The position numbers were made by a program, and so were the translations under genes. This document shows, piece after piece, positions 1 to 7,917 of a DNA stretch of 64,000 bases. Every line of letters starts with the position of its first letter. The first letter of the stretch is position 1. A model generated the notes under the pieces. The model worked only from the letters and a program-made list of their open reading frames with translations, was not told the origin of the DNA and made no database searches. Source of the DNA: Acinetobacter rudis (GTDB lineage Bacteria; Pseudomonadota; Gammaproteobacteria; Pseudomonadales; Moraxellaceae); the NCBI RefSeq assembly GCF_000829675.1, contig NZ_BBRX01000017.1, forward strand, positions 1-64,000. The letters run 5' to 3'.

Positions 1-92
1 TTACAACTCATTAACAATTAAAACTAGGCAGTTGACTATTTGTCACCTATGATCAGTTGAGACTTGAGGTAAGTTTGGGGATTTAAAAACGA

Positions 93-1388
93 ATGGCAAA
101 AAATAGTGCAAGTGCAGGTCGACGCTTTATGAAACTGGCGAGTATGACTGCCAGTATTGCAACCAAAACCGTAAGTAATTCCATTCGTAATCTTACTGCT
201 GATGAAGAGAAAAAAAATCAATCACGCAGCGAGCTATTTCAAACAATTGGTCTACAGATTGCGGATACGCTGGGAGAAATGAAAGGTGCGGTGATGAAGG
301 TCGGACAGATTGCATCACAGTATAAAGACATTTTCCCACCAGAAGTTGCTAAAGCCATTGCAAAATTACAACGTCAAGCTCCTGCAATGCCCTTTGAACA
401 AATCAAACAACAAGTAGAAAAAGAATTTGCTCGTCCTATTGAACAGATATTTAGTCATTTTGATGAACAACCCTTTGCCGCAGCATCTATTGGTCAAGTA
501 CATCGTGCCACCCTCCCCAACGGTGATGCAGTTGTGGTTAAAGTCCAATACCCTGGGGTAGACGAAGCTTGTGAAAGTGACCTTAAGCAAGTTCGCTTAG
601 CACTGCGTTTAATGGGTGTACTGAAAATTGATAAAAAACTGCAAGATCGTCTATTTGAAGAAATTCAAGACAGTCTGCACGAAGAACTCAACTATGAAAT
701 TGAGGCACAAAACCTCAAAGTCTTTAAGACCTTTCATGAGGCCTTGGACAGTAAAATTATCATTCCCCATGTTTATGAAGAATACTCTAGCCGCCGTGTA
801 CTCACTTTAAGTTTAGAGCTCGGTGAGAGTATAGAAACTGCAAGTACGTGGGAACAAAGTCTGCGTAATGAACTTGGACAGCGTTTAATCCAAGCATTAG
901 GACAACAAATTTTCTTTTTAAAGCGTTTTCACTGTGATCCACACCCAGGGAACTTTGCTTTTCGTCAAGATGGCAGTGTTGTGATTTATGATTTTGGTGG
1001 AGTTAAAACACTTTCATCTGAACTACTACAACATTTTACTGCGCTCATTCAAGCAGGACGATGCGGTGATATTAAAACCATTGAAACACATCTTGTTGCA
1101 CTCGATGCATTGGCTGAAAAAGGGCAATTTCCAGAAGAACTCTACCTCGCTTGGATAGAAATATTCCTACGCCCACTCGTCTCATACTATGACTTTGCTG
1201 AGAACTCGTCACACCATGATGGTATGCGCTTGATGAAACAATCACTTAAATATTGGGATGTATTTAAACCTTCACCAGATACACTCATGGTGAATCGCAC
1301 CATCTCTGGCCATTACTGGAATCTGATCCATCTTAAAGTCCATGATGATCTCAGCGAGCTCTTTGAATCCTTACTGCCTAAAGATTAA
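93..1388 (+). CDS. ABC1/UbiB-family atypical kinase-like protein
   Basis: A 431-residue member of the ABC1 (ADCK/UbiB/COQ8) atypical kinase family. Visible motifs are the family-specific KxGQ (KVGQ, residues 69-72), the alanine-rich loop with AAAS at 129-132, the VVVKVQYPG strand with Lys150, the HCDPHPGNF catalytic loop at 280-288 and DFG at 300-302. Family members support quinone or lipid metabolism and bind ATP; the substrate of this one is unknown. It is shorter than the true UbiB at 45606-47225 and has no C-terminal membrane pair, so it is a soluble paralogue. It stands alone, convergent with crcB only 18 bp away. The ATG at 93 is the first start in frame; its ribosome site is weak. Confidence 0.9.
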   Translation: MAKNSASAGRRFMKLASMTASIATKTVSNSIRNLTADEEKKNQSRSELFQTIGLQIADTLGEMKGAVMKVGQIASQYKDIFPPEVAKAIAKLQRQAPAMPFEQIKQQVEKEFARPIEQIFSHFDEQPFAAASIGQVHRATLPNGDAVVVKVQYPGVDEACESDLKQVRLALRLMGVLKIDKKLQDRLFEEIQDSLHEELNYEIEAQNLKVFKTFHEALDSKIIIPHVYEEYSSRRVLTLSLELGESIETASTWEQSLRNELGQRLIQALGQQIFFLKRFHCDPHPGNFAFRQDGSVVIYDFGGVKTLSSELLQHFTALIQAGRCGDIKTIETHLVALDALAEKGQFPEELYLAWIEIFLRPLVSYYDFAENSSHHDGMRLMKQSLKYWDVFKPSPDTLMVNRTISGHYWNLIHLKVHDDLSELFESLLPKD

Positions 1389-1406
1389 AACATCGCTAAG
1401 CTATGC

Positions 1407-1790
1407 CTAAGCACCCATACGCAATACAGTGTGCAACAAAGCATAGCCTACCGCTAAAGCGATCACGCCGATGACTAAGCTACTCACGGCATAACTCAGC
1501 GCTACAAACCACTGACCTTGTTTAAGCAATAAGAATGTTTCTAAACCAAAGCTTGAAAAAGTGGTGAATCCACCTAAAACGCCGACCATCAATAATAAAC
1601 GTGCTTCTTGCTGTAAAATAGGAAAACGTTGGCTCAAAGCAAAGAATAACCCTGCACAAAAACACCCCAGCACGTTGGTCCACCACGTTGCCCATGGAAA
1701 TACCTGTTGTGGCTGACTTATATAAAGTCCCAACGCATAGCGGCTCATCGCACCCACTGCTCCACCACAAGCGACCAGTACCCAATTCAT
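1407..1790 (-). CDS. crcB: Fluoride channel Fluc (CrcB)
   Basis: A 127-residue four-helix membrane protein of the Fluc/CrcB family, which works as an antiparallel dimer exporting fluoride across the inner membrane. The sequence shows the N-terminal GG-x2-GA-x2-RY motif (residues 9-18), TNVLGCF at 38-44 with the pore asparagine, and GGFTTFSSF at 73-81 carrying the polar and phenylalanine track of the pore. Length is normal. I saw no fluoride riboswitch upstream; instead a palindromic sequence lies at 1858-1880. The gene is divergent from the HopJ-family gene. Confidence 0.95.
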   Translation of the reverse strand: MNWVLVACGGAVGAMSRYALGLYISQPQQVFPWATWWTNVLGCFCAGLFFALSQRFPILQQEARLLLMVGVLGGFTTFSSFGLETFLLLKQGQWFVALSYAVSSLVIGVIALAVGYALLHTVLRMGA

Positions 1791-1854
1791 TGAATTCTTT
1801 CTCCAAATTTGTTGATAAATTGTTTGAGTAGAATATCGAATAACGACCAGTCTA

Positions 1855-1880
1855 TGCGGATAACTCTTAAGTTATCCACA
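1855..1880. repeat. Inverted pair of DnaA-box-like sites
   Basis: GGATAACT (1858-1865) and AGTTATCC (1870-1877) form a perfect 8-bp inverted repeat around a 4-base centre. The right arm is part of TTATCCACA (1872-1880), identical to the consensus DnaA box; the left arm is part of TGCGGATAA (1855-1863), the reverse box with one mismatch. It lies between the divergent crcB and HopJ genes. Binding by DnaA is inferred only from the match. Confidence 0.45.
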
Positions 1881-2006
1881 AAATAAAGACCTATTCCAAT
1901 TCAATACATTGGCAAAGCTCAAGTATTGCTGCGCTACTCGGTAAAACACTTCGCCCTCTTCAACTTTTTAGTTATGATGCCTAAGTCAACCACAAGGAAT
2001 AAATCT

Positions 2007-2339
2007 ATGTCTTTGCAATTACTTGAACAACTGCAACAGGGCCAAGCCAAATTTAGTGATGTATTGGCTTTTATTGATGCACGCTATGAACATTGCCCTA
2101 CAGCATTTAAAAATGGTCTACAGCACAATGCTGCGACTGAAAATCAAGGTAGTGCCAAAGTATTTAGCTTTGCTCAACTCGAAAATCTTGATGCTGAACA
2201 AACTTTAAGCCTATTTGCTGAACATTATCAATCAGTATTGGCAACTCCTGAAGGTACTGACCATCAAAATATTCGTCAATTTATGCAAAATGGTTGGGGT
2301 GGTATCCAGTTTGAAGGCACAGCTTTACAAGCAAAATAA
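2007..2339 (+). CDS. HopJ-family protein
   Basis: A 110-residue protein of the HopJ family (beginning MSLQLLEQL), with the typical conserved end NIRQFMQNGWGGIQFEG. The family was named after a Pseudomonas type III effector but is widespread in bacteria without type III secretion, so effector function should not be assumed; the cellular role is unknown. An in-frame start exists upstream at 1926, but ATG 2007 is preferred because AAGGAAT at 1994-2000 sits at proper distance. A strong terminator overlaps the stop codon, so it is probably monocistronic. Confidence 0.8.
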   Translation: MSLQLLEQLQQGQAKFSDVLAFIDARYEHCPTAFKNGLQHNAATENQGSAKVFSFAQLENLDAEQTLSLFAEHYQSVLATPEGTDHQNIRQFMQNGWGGIQFEGTALQAK

Positions 2340-2362
2340 ACAATCCAAACGATTGTTTTTTT
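2339..2362 (+). terminator. Rho-independent terminator of the HopJ gene
   Basis: AACAATC (2339-2345), loop CAAAC and GATTGTT (2351-2357) form a 7-bp hairpin followed directly by a run of T. It begins inside the stop codon of the HopJ gene. Confidence 0.8.
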
Positions 2363-2475
2363 AATATTATGTGTAAAATCACCCTAACCACCTTTTGCTC
2401 AAAGTGATGAGTACAACGCCTAATGGGAGATTTTACACCTTCATCTCTAATACATTAACTAATTCAGTTAGTTAT

Positions 2476-3297
2476 CTAAATAACTCCTAGATTTTCAAGT
2501 GCTTTTAGAGTGATTTCATTACGAATTGAACCAGACATCTTTGGTTTCATTTCCATATTTAATGAAAAAGCGACTTTTTTACCGTTAGGCTGTTCTACCC
2601 AGCCTGTTAGCCAGCCGACTTGTGGATCTAGGTCCATGCCCCAACCACTTTTTGCATAAATTTTATTGCCTTTAACTTCCTGCAATAAAATCATCTGCTG
2701 TACTGTCTCTTGTACTTCAGGCTTAAATGGCAACTGCTTATGAGCAAGTTGCTCAACAAACTCTACCTCTTGTACTGGTGTAACTTTCAAAGGGCCAACC
2801 AACCAAAAGTTGTCTACTTGCGTACCGATTTGCGCATTACCAAAGTTAAGGCGTTTTACTTCTTGTGCCATTAAGTCCACACCAATACGTCTTGCCAGCT
2901 CCTGATAAACAGGTACCGCTGAAAGTTTCATTGCTTCAGCCAAGTTCATATCCTTCTCCCAAGTTGGAAAAGAGCGCTTTTGACCATCCCATTTAAAAAC
3001 CTCATTTAGCGTAACTTTATGGTTTTCTAATCCAATTAAAGCATTAAGGATTTTAAATGTAGAAGCGGGAACATACTCAGTATTGGCTCGGCTTAAATCA
3101 TTACCATAAGTTTGCAGTTGTCCATCTTGTTTAATGACGATGACGCCCTTCGTCTGCACTTCATCAAAATAGCTTTTGATTGACTGCTGCGCAGTAGATG
3201 CTTGCGTAGAAGGATCAGCGGTTGTTTGCAGTGTAGAGCAAGCAACTTGAGTTAATGCTGTAGATAGTACTAAACACGCAAACAGATTTTTTTTCAT
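2476..3297 (-). CDS. Class D (OXA-type) beta-lactamase, carbapenem-hydrolysing subgroup
   Basis: A 273-residue class D serine beta-lactamase. Motifs: STFK at 79-82 with catalytic Ser79 and carbamylated-lysine position Lys82, S-x-V (SAV) at 126-128, FGN at 152-154 and KSG at 216-218. FGN in place of YGN is typical of Acinetobacter carbapenem-hydrolysing OXA enzymes. The N-terminus ends in VAC at residues 18-20, a lipobox, suggesting a periplasmic lipoprotein. By memory it resembles the OXA-24/40/143 and OXA-51/213 branches; I do not assign an allele. No transposon ends or insertion sequence flank it, so it looks like a resident chromosomal gene. AAAGG precedes ATG 3297. Confidence 0.95.
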   Translation of the reverse strand: MKKNLFACLVLSTALTQVACSTLQTTADPSTQASTAQQSIKSYFDEVQTKGVIVIKQDGQLQTYGNDLSRANTEYVPASTFKILNALIGLENHKVTLNEVFKWDGQKRSFPTWEKDMNLAEAMKLSAVPVYQELARRIGVDLMAQEVKRLNFGNAQIGTQVDNFWLVGPLKVTPVQEVEFVEQLAHKQLPFKPEVQETVQQMILLQEVKGNKIYAKSGWGMDLDPQVGWLTGWVEQPNGKKVAFSLNMEMKPKMSGSIRNEITLKALENLGVI

Positions 3298-3563
3298 CAG
3301 AGACCTTTTTAGCGGTGAAAATTAAACGCTCTTATTTTAGCGATTTTAATCTCTTTAAACTTTGTAAAATCACCCATGAACAACTGGAAAAATTCGCTTA
3401 TGCTTTTGTAATGTAGAATAGTAAATTGATTGACGGATAAGTCTAATAATGAAGAAGTTAACAACTTGATTCATAGTTCTCTTTATTTAGTCTTGGTTTC
3501 ATTTAAAATCAACTCTTCATACATTTCATTTCTGATATAAACATTTAAAAGAGTAAAAGTAAA

Positions 3564-4010
3564 ATGTGGGGATACCTAACAGCTAATGAATTCTTTATAT
3601 GCCCTAATTATTTTTCAAACATTGTCGACTATGATAATAAAATGAAAGATAAATTTCCGAGCCACACCCTTGAAGATAGCCCATGTGAAAAAACCTATAT
3701 GCAATTTGAGTATGGTATTTTTACTATATTTGCTCTGAGTGTCAGCAGACATGGTATTTTGAGTGCGATCCATCCACTCCCACTAGCCCCTTATTTTGGT
3801 ATTAAAATAGAACATGTGAATGCTAGATTAAGCCTAAATAAAATTAATAGCATCAAGCAGTTTCTCGTTGTATTAGTACATGAGGGTTTTTCACAAAATA
3901 ACGGTCTCCACCACGACTGCATGGATTACGCATTGAACGGTACTAAAGTTTTTCTTAATCACTTCGGCTATAAGTTTAATCTCGCCTCAGTGCCTTCCCA
4001 ACACGAATAG
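3564..4010 (+). CDS. Hypothetical protein, first of an AT-rich pair
   Basis: A 148-residue protein that I do not recognise. It starts MWGYLTANEF, has no signal peptide or clear membrane segment, and contains several Cys and His residues (for example HHDC near residues 117-120). Base composition is more AT-rich than the neighbouring housekeeping genes. The next gene starts 14 bp after its stop on the same strand, so the two are probably co-transcribed. The ribosome site is weak and the start is uncertain. It lies between the OXA gene and a GFA-type gene, a zone with AT-rich unknown genes. Confidence 0.6.
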   Translation: MWGYLTANEFFICPNYFSNIVDYDNKMKDKFPSHTLEDSPCEKTYMQFEYGIFTIFALSVSRHGILSAIHPLPLAPYFGIKIEHVNARLSLNKINSIKQFLVVLVHEGFSQNNGLHHDCMDYALNGTKVFLNHFGYKFNLASVPSQHE

Positions 4011-4023
4011 GATAAATGAAAAC

Positions 4024-4362
4024 ATGATTTATACATGGAACGAGTTTGAACAAAGACTGATTGTTTATCGAGATACTTGCATTGATCTTTCTAGAATAGT
4101 CTTTACTTATGAAAACCGCATCAAAGTACTCATTCTGCAAATTAAACAAATAACATATGAACAAGCTATTCCTTTATTTGATGAGTTATATGAAATACAA
4201 GGGTACTTAGCTTCAGCCCAACAGAAGTATGATTTAGAGTTAAATAAAGAATTAGCTTTATTCGTTTATCATTTTGAACGAGCAGATAATGAATATATAA
4301 GACAATACTGGTATAAACAGTTTCATCATAATATCGTTTGGCCTTTGCCAGCAGATGATTAA
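4024..4362 (+). CDS. Hypothetical protein, second of an AT-rich pair
   Basis: A 112-residue unknown protein. It is rich in aromatic and acidic residues (MIYTWNEFEQ at the start; QYWYKQFHHN near the end) and looks wholly alpha-helical from its heptad-like spacing of Leu, Ile and Tyr. No membrane segment or signal peptide is seen. It follows the 3564-4010 gene by 14 bp, suggesting a two-gene unit. Similarity to a small immunity or antitoxin protein is only a guess from size and pairing. An inverted repeat follows at 4449-4500. Confidence 0.6.
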   Translation: MIYTWNEFEQRLIVYRDTCIDLSRIVFTYENRIKVLILQIKQITYEQAIPLFDELYEIQGYLASAQQKYDLELNKELALFVYHFERADNEYIRQYWYKQFHHNIVWPLPADD

Positions 4363-4448
4363 GTATTAAGTACTGGTAATTATTTTGCTTTTATAGAAAA
4401 AAACACAAAATTAATTGCTGAAATCACACAAGTAACTGAATATCTCCC

Positions 4449-4500
4449 CTGTTATAGGAAAGAGATATTTACACATCTCTTTTGGATACGCTGATAACAG
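4449..4500. repeat. Nested inverted repeat downstream of the unknown pair
   Basis: Two perfect inverted repeats are nested: CTGTTAT (4449-4455) with ATAACAG (4494-4500), and inside it AAAGAGAT (4459-4466) with ATCTCTTT (4475-4482). No T-run follows, so this is not a classic intrinsic terminator. It could be an RNA processing hairpin, a protein-binding site or a small mobile-element remnant. Confidence 0.5.
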
Positions 4501-4624
4501 TGTTAGTTAAACTTCTCAATGAACAAATAACGTCGTGATTCGGACGATTTTAGCATCTCAATCATACTGATATTGGATCAACCAAAGCTTAACTCACAAG
4601 CATTAAGGCTTACTCAGCTCAAAC

Positions 4625-5035
4625 TCAAGGCCGTGTGTCATATTGCGGTAAGTCATCACAGATCGTTTCCCACTCTGCTTTAGAACCCACAAAAATATGC
4701 TGTGTGGGTTTCTGCTGAAGTGGTGTATCTAAGGTACCAATCCGTAGGCGATAAAGATCTGGAGTGTCTGTTTTAATACTGATAATAGGAGCAGCACATT
4801 CACTACAAAAACAACGTGTTGTCGTCTCTGTCGATGAATATTTTTTAAGAAGATGTTCACCTTGCGTAATACGAAAATCACTTACTTTGATCGGTGCATT
4901 ACTGGCATAAGCAGTACCATTGGCTTTACGGCAGCGCTGACAATGACAGAGTAAAACTGGACCGATTTCGCCATGAATCTCATAGCGAATCCCACCACAC
5001 AAACAACTTCCTGTATATATTTGATCTGCTGACAT
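4625..5035 (-). CDS. GFA-family zinc protein (glutathione-dependent formaldehyde-activating-like)
   Basis: A 136-residue protein of the GFA/CENP-V fold. The zinc ligands are visible: CLCG at 11-14, CHCQRC at 30-35, and CFCSEC at 75-80. The family is named after a bacterial protein proposed to join glutathione and formaldehyde, but most members, including this one, have no proven reaction. It has no operon partner: the unknown pair lies downstream on the other strand and the flavoprotein gene ends about 70 bp upstream. Length and motifs are complete. Confidence 0.88.
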   Translation of the reverse strand: MSADQIYTGSCLCGGIRYEIHGEIGPVLLCHCQRCRKANGTAYASNAPIKVSDFRITQGEHLLKKYSSTETTTRCFCSECAAPIISIKTDTPDLYRLRIGTLDTPLQQKPTQHIFVGSKAEWETICDDLPQYDTRP

Positions 5036-5108
5036 GCGGATTCTCTATTCTGATAAAGAGCTTAAAACTAGCATAAGCACATCCAGCTGCACAGCAGTTT
5101 TAGCAAGT

Positions 5109-6308
5109 TTAATCCTCTAGGCAACGATGCACTGCGTGCGCTGCAGCACGTCCCGTTGCAAAACAGGCTGTAAGCAAATACCCCCCTGTTGGTGCATCCC
5201 AGTCCAACATTTCACCACAGCAAAATACCCGATCATGTTGTTTGAGTTCTAAACCGTCGGTCAATGCACTTTGTTTTACACCTCCGGCACAGCTAATTGC
5301 TTCCTCAATTGGTCTAAAACTTTCTAAATCAATTTTGAGCTGTTTAATTTGCTGAGCCAATACTGTTGGATTGGCCCAATCCTGTTTTGGAACCAGCTCT
5401 CGCACTAAACCCGCTTTGACTGAATCTAGACCTATTTTACGCCATAGATTTGCTGTCGATTGTTTACCTTGCGCTTGTAACTTTTGTTTCAGCTCAGCCT
5501 CAGTCAATTCTGGCAATAAGTCTAAGTAAAGATTCATCTGCCCTGTTACAGCAAATTGCTGACGTAGTGCCCGATTGTGTTTATAAATCAAACCACTTTC
5601 TAGTCCATAATGACTAATAACGATATCACCAATACTCTTTTCAGATGGATTAACCCAGGCATTAACACGTTTTAGTGGCTGTCCAAATAGTGTTTGCATA
5701 TAGCTAGACCAAGAACAACACACCCCTGCGTTACTGGCTTGAAAAGTATTTAACGCATCAGCCCCTAACCATTGCTGCCAAGCACCATCACTGCCCAATT
5801 GCGGCCAAGACACTGCACCACAAGCGAGTACAATGGCATCAAAATTTATCACATGCTGCTGTTGTGCTTTGAGATCTTGAATCGTTAAACATTGTCCATC
5901 TAGATGTGCAACACGATGCCGATAATGAAACTGTATACCCTGTTCACCTAAACGTCTTAACCAAGCACGGAGCAATGGTGCAGCTTTCATTTCCAAAGGA
6001 AAAATTCGTCCAGAGCTTCCCACATAGCTTTCGATGCCTAAGCCTTGCATCCACTGACGGATCCAACTTGCATCGCACTGATAGATCCAATCAGCAAGCC
6101 ATGTTGCTTGGTCATAACGCTGAATAAACTGAGAAAGTTCTTCAGCATGCGATATATTTAGTCCAGTTTTACCCGCCATTAAGAACTTACGTGCAGCTGA
6201 AGGCTTATGCTCATAAACATGCACATCGTAATCAAACTGACTCAAAAACTCTGCTGCCATTAACCCAGCAGGGCCAGCACCAACGATAGCAATGCGTTTC
6301 TTTATCAT
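5109..6308 (-). CDS. TIGR03862-type FAD-dependent oxidoreductase (HI0933-like)
   Basis: A 399-residue flavoprotein with an N-terminal Rossmann motif GAGPAG at 10-15, the GKTGLNIS segment near 46-53 typical of HI0933/YhiN-like proteins, and the C-terminal FAD-binding block CGEMLDWDAPTGGY. The family's reaction is unknown. Its ATG overlaps the TGA of the upstream methyltransferase gene (ATGA at 6305-6308), so translation is coupled and the two proteins may act in one pathway. The gene looks intact. Confidence 0.9.
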   Translation of the reverse strand: MIKKRIAIVGAGPAGLMAAEFLSQFDYDVHVYEHKPSAARKFLMAGKTGLNISHAEELSQFIQRYDQATWLADWIYQCDASWIRQWMQGLGIESYVGSSGRIFPLEMKAAPLLRAWLRRLGEQGIQFHYRHRVAHLDGQCLTIQDLKAQQQHVINFDAIVLACGAVSWPQLGSDGAWQQWLGADALNTFQASNAGVCCSWSSYMQTLFGQPLKRVNAWVNPSEKSIGDIVISHYGLESGLIYKHNRALRQQFAVTGQMNLYLDLLPELTEAELKQKLQAQGKQSTANLWRKIGLDSVKAGLVRELVPKQDWANPTVLAQQIKQLKIDLESFRPIEEAISCAGGVKQSALTDGLELKQHDRVFCCGEMLDWDAPTGGYLLTACFATGRAAAHAVHRCLED

Positions 6309-6958
6309 GCAGTTGTAGTCGCTTCATTCGGCTGTGTAACTTTTCCCTGTAATGGCATAAAGTCATCAAAACGTGTTTGATAACCTTCTGGTTTAGTCAC
6401 CACCAATTGTTGGCAAAGCTCATCGCGTGCTAGATACTTCACTTCAAAATGCGTACGTGCAGAATCAGTTGCTATTTTTTCTAAACGATAAGGCAATTGC
6501 CATACAGTATCTAACTGTTGCTGAGCTTCACTGATATATTCGGGAATATTACTGGCAAGCGTAATACTGGCATTTGGTGCCATACGAGATAATAAAAATT
6601 CAAAAAATGGCATATTTAACCAGCGCTGAGCTGGATTATGCGGTTCTGGATTTGGATATAAAATAAAAAGCTGTTGTACTTGAGCGGGATATAAAGCATG
6701 TACCATCCAAGCAATTGCATCGGCATGGACTGGATTTAGGTTATCACATGGGTTCAACTCATGTTGCTTTTTCATCGCCAAAAACTTTTCACGTGTGCGC
6801 TCAATTGCGACTAAATGTTGTGAAGGATTGGCTTGGCTAAACAGTAAAGCATGTTTACCCTTACCTGCCCCAATTTCAACACAGAGGGCCTGCTCAGGAA
6901 TGGCTTTAAACTCACGCGGGGCATGGATACGCTGCGCTTGAAATTGACGAATCGGCAT
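6305..6958 (-). CDS. TrmB-like SAM-dependent methyltransferase
   Basis: A 217-residue methyltransferase with EIGAGKGKH at 28-36 (SAM motif I) and YPNPEPHNPAQRW at 101-113, which corresponds to the PDPWPK-type block of tRNA (guanine-N7) methyltransferase TrmB. The usual basic KKRH residues of TrmB are replaced (PHNPAQR), so this is more likely a paralogue with changed substrate than the canonical tRNA m7G46 enzyme. It is first in a two-gene operon with the flavoprotein, joined by a 4-base overlap. Confidence 0.8.
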   Translation of the reverse strand: MPIRQFQAQRIHAPREFKAIPEQALCVEIGAGKGKHALLFSQANPSQHLVAIERTREKFLAMKKQHELNPCDNLNPVHADAIAWMVHALYPAQVQQLFILYPNPEPHNPAQRWLNMPFFEFLLSRMAPNASITLASNIPEYISEAQQQLDTVWQLPYRLEKIATDSARTHFEVKYLARDELCQQLVVTKPEGYQTRFDDFMPLQGKVTQPNEATTTA

Positions 6959-7041
6959 AATCAGATCAAACTTATAAAAATCACGCTAAGTCTAACAATT
7001 CTGTTTAGACTTTCCTATTGCTTCATGACTTTGGAGTTGTT

Positions 7042-7215
7042 ATGTCACGCACTTTTCCCTGCCCGCGTTGTGGGCAAGCTTCGACTTGGAAAGATAATGA
7101 ATTTCGACCTTTTTGTTCAGATCGTTGCAAACTGATCGACCTAGGCGCTTGGGCCAGTGAGGACTACAAGCTACCTACAGAAGATGCACCACAGGCAGAT
7201 CAAGACCCCTACTGA
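7042..7215 (+). CDS. yacG: DNA gyrase inhibitor YacG
   Basis: A 57-residue zinc-ribbon protein. Cysteines are at 7, 10, 25 and 29 (CPRC and CSDRC), matching the YacG zinc site, followed by the LGAWASEDY segment typical of the family. YacG binds the GyrB subunit and inhibits DNA binding by gyrase. Start 7042 is chosen over an upstream in-frame start at 7018 because GGAG lies just before it at 7033-7036 and the family begins close to the first CxxC. It is convergent with the hydrolase gene 26 bp downstream. Confidence 0.93.
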   Translation: MSRTFPCPRCGQASTWKDNEFRPFCSDRCKLIDLGAWASEDYKLPTEDAPQADQDPY

Positions 7216-7241
7216 TTAACTGGCCAACAAGACGAAGTCGC

Positions 7242-7886
7242 TTAGCCTGCTTGACTTGCAACAAAAGGATTGGTGCGTTTTTCCTCACCAATGGTACTCA
7301 TTGGACCATGGCCTGAAATAAAACGGGTTTGTTCTGGCAGGCTAAAACATTCTCGACGAATAGAATCTAACAATTGTTGATGATTTCCTCTTGGAAAATC
7401 AGTACGGCCAATTGAACCTTTAAATAATACATCTCCTGTCCATAACAAATCATTGTTTTTGTTATAGAACATTACATGACCTGGTGTATGACCTGGCGCA
7501 AATCGAACTTCAAACTCCTCCTCTCCCAAGGTTAAAATCTCACCGCCTTGTAACCACTGTGAAACTTCAACATTTTCAGGAATCGGAAATCCGTAACGAG
7601 CAGAAACTTCTTGAATCATGTCCAGCCAAAATTGATCTGCATGGTGTGGTCCAACGACAGGGACTTGCCACGCTTTAGCTAAAGCACCCACTGCGCCAGC
7701 ATGATCAAGATGACCATGAGTCAACCATAATGCTTTTACGTTTAACCCTAACTCTTCAACTTCATGTAAGAGTTTTTCAGGTTCACCACCAGCATCAATC
7801 AGTACGGCGTCTTTGCTTTCTGAGTCCCACAGAATTGAACAGTTCTGAGCAAACGCAGTCACCGGAACGATTTTAACTTGTAACAT
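7242..7886 (-). CDS. MBL-fold hydrolase, YcbL/glyoxalase II-like
   Basis: A 214-residue metallo-beta-lactamase-fold hydrolase. The metal motif THGHLDH is at 56-62, followed by PGHTPGH near 131, TGDVLF near 149 and SGHGP near 192. The size and absence of the glyoxalase II C-terminal helical domain match the YcbL (type II glyoxalase-like) group, which acts on thioesters such as S-lactoylglutathione in vitro. It lies 31 bp downstream of hemH on the same strand and is probably co-transcribed with it. Confidence 0.88.
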   Translation of the reverse strand: MLQVKIVPVTAFAQNCSILWDSESKDAVLIDAGGEPEKLLHEVEELGLNVKALWLTHGHLDHAGAVGALAKAWQVPVVGPHHADQFWLDMIQEVSARYGFPIPENVEVSQWLQGGEILTLGEEEFEVRFAPGHTPGHVMFYNKNNDLLWTGDVLFKGSIGRTDFPRGNHQQLLDSIRRECFSLPEQTRFISGHGPMSTIGEEKRTNPFVASQAG

Positions 7887-7917
7887 AAATGCCTCAAAAA
7901 TAAGCTGTGTTCAACAC

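Noticed and set aside
36..590. Frames on the minus strand opposite the ABC1 kinase gene
   Set aside because: They overlap a well-supported gene on the other strand, lack ribosome sites and have no recognisable domains.
1791..2006. Fluoride riboswitch upstream of crcB
   Set aside because: The expected GGCGATGG-type core and pseudoknot are not visible in the gap.
2007..2339. Type III secretion effector role for the HopJ protein
   Set aside because: No type III genes in the window, and the family is common in non-pathogens.
3298..3563. Insertion sequence upstream of the OXA gene (for example an ISAba-type)
   Set aside because: No transposase frame and no terminal repeats were found; the gap is plain AT-rich sequence.
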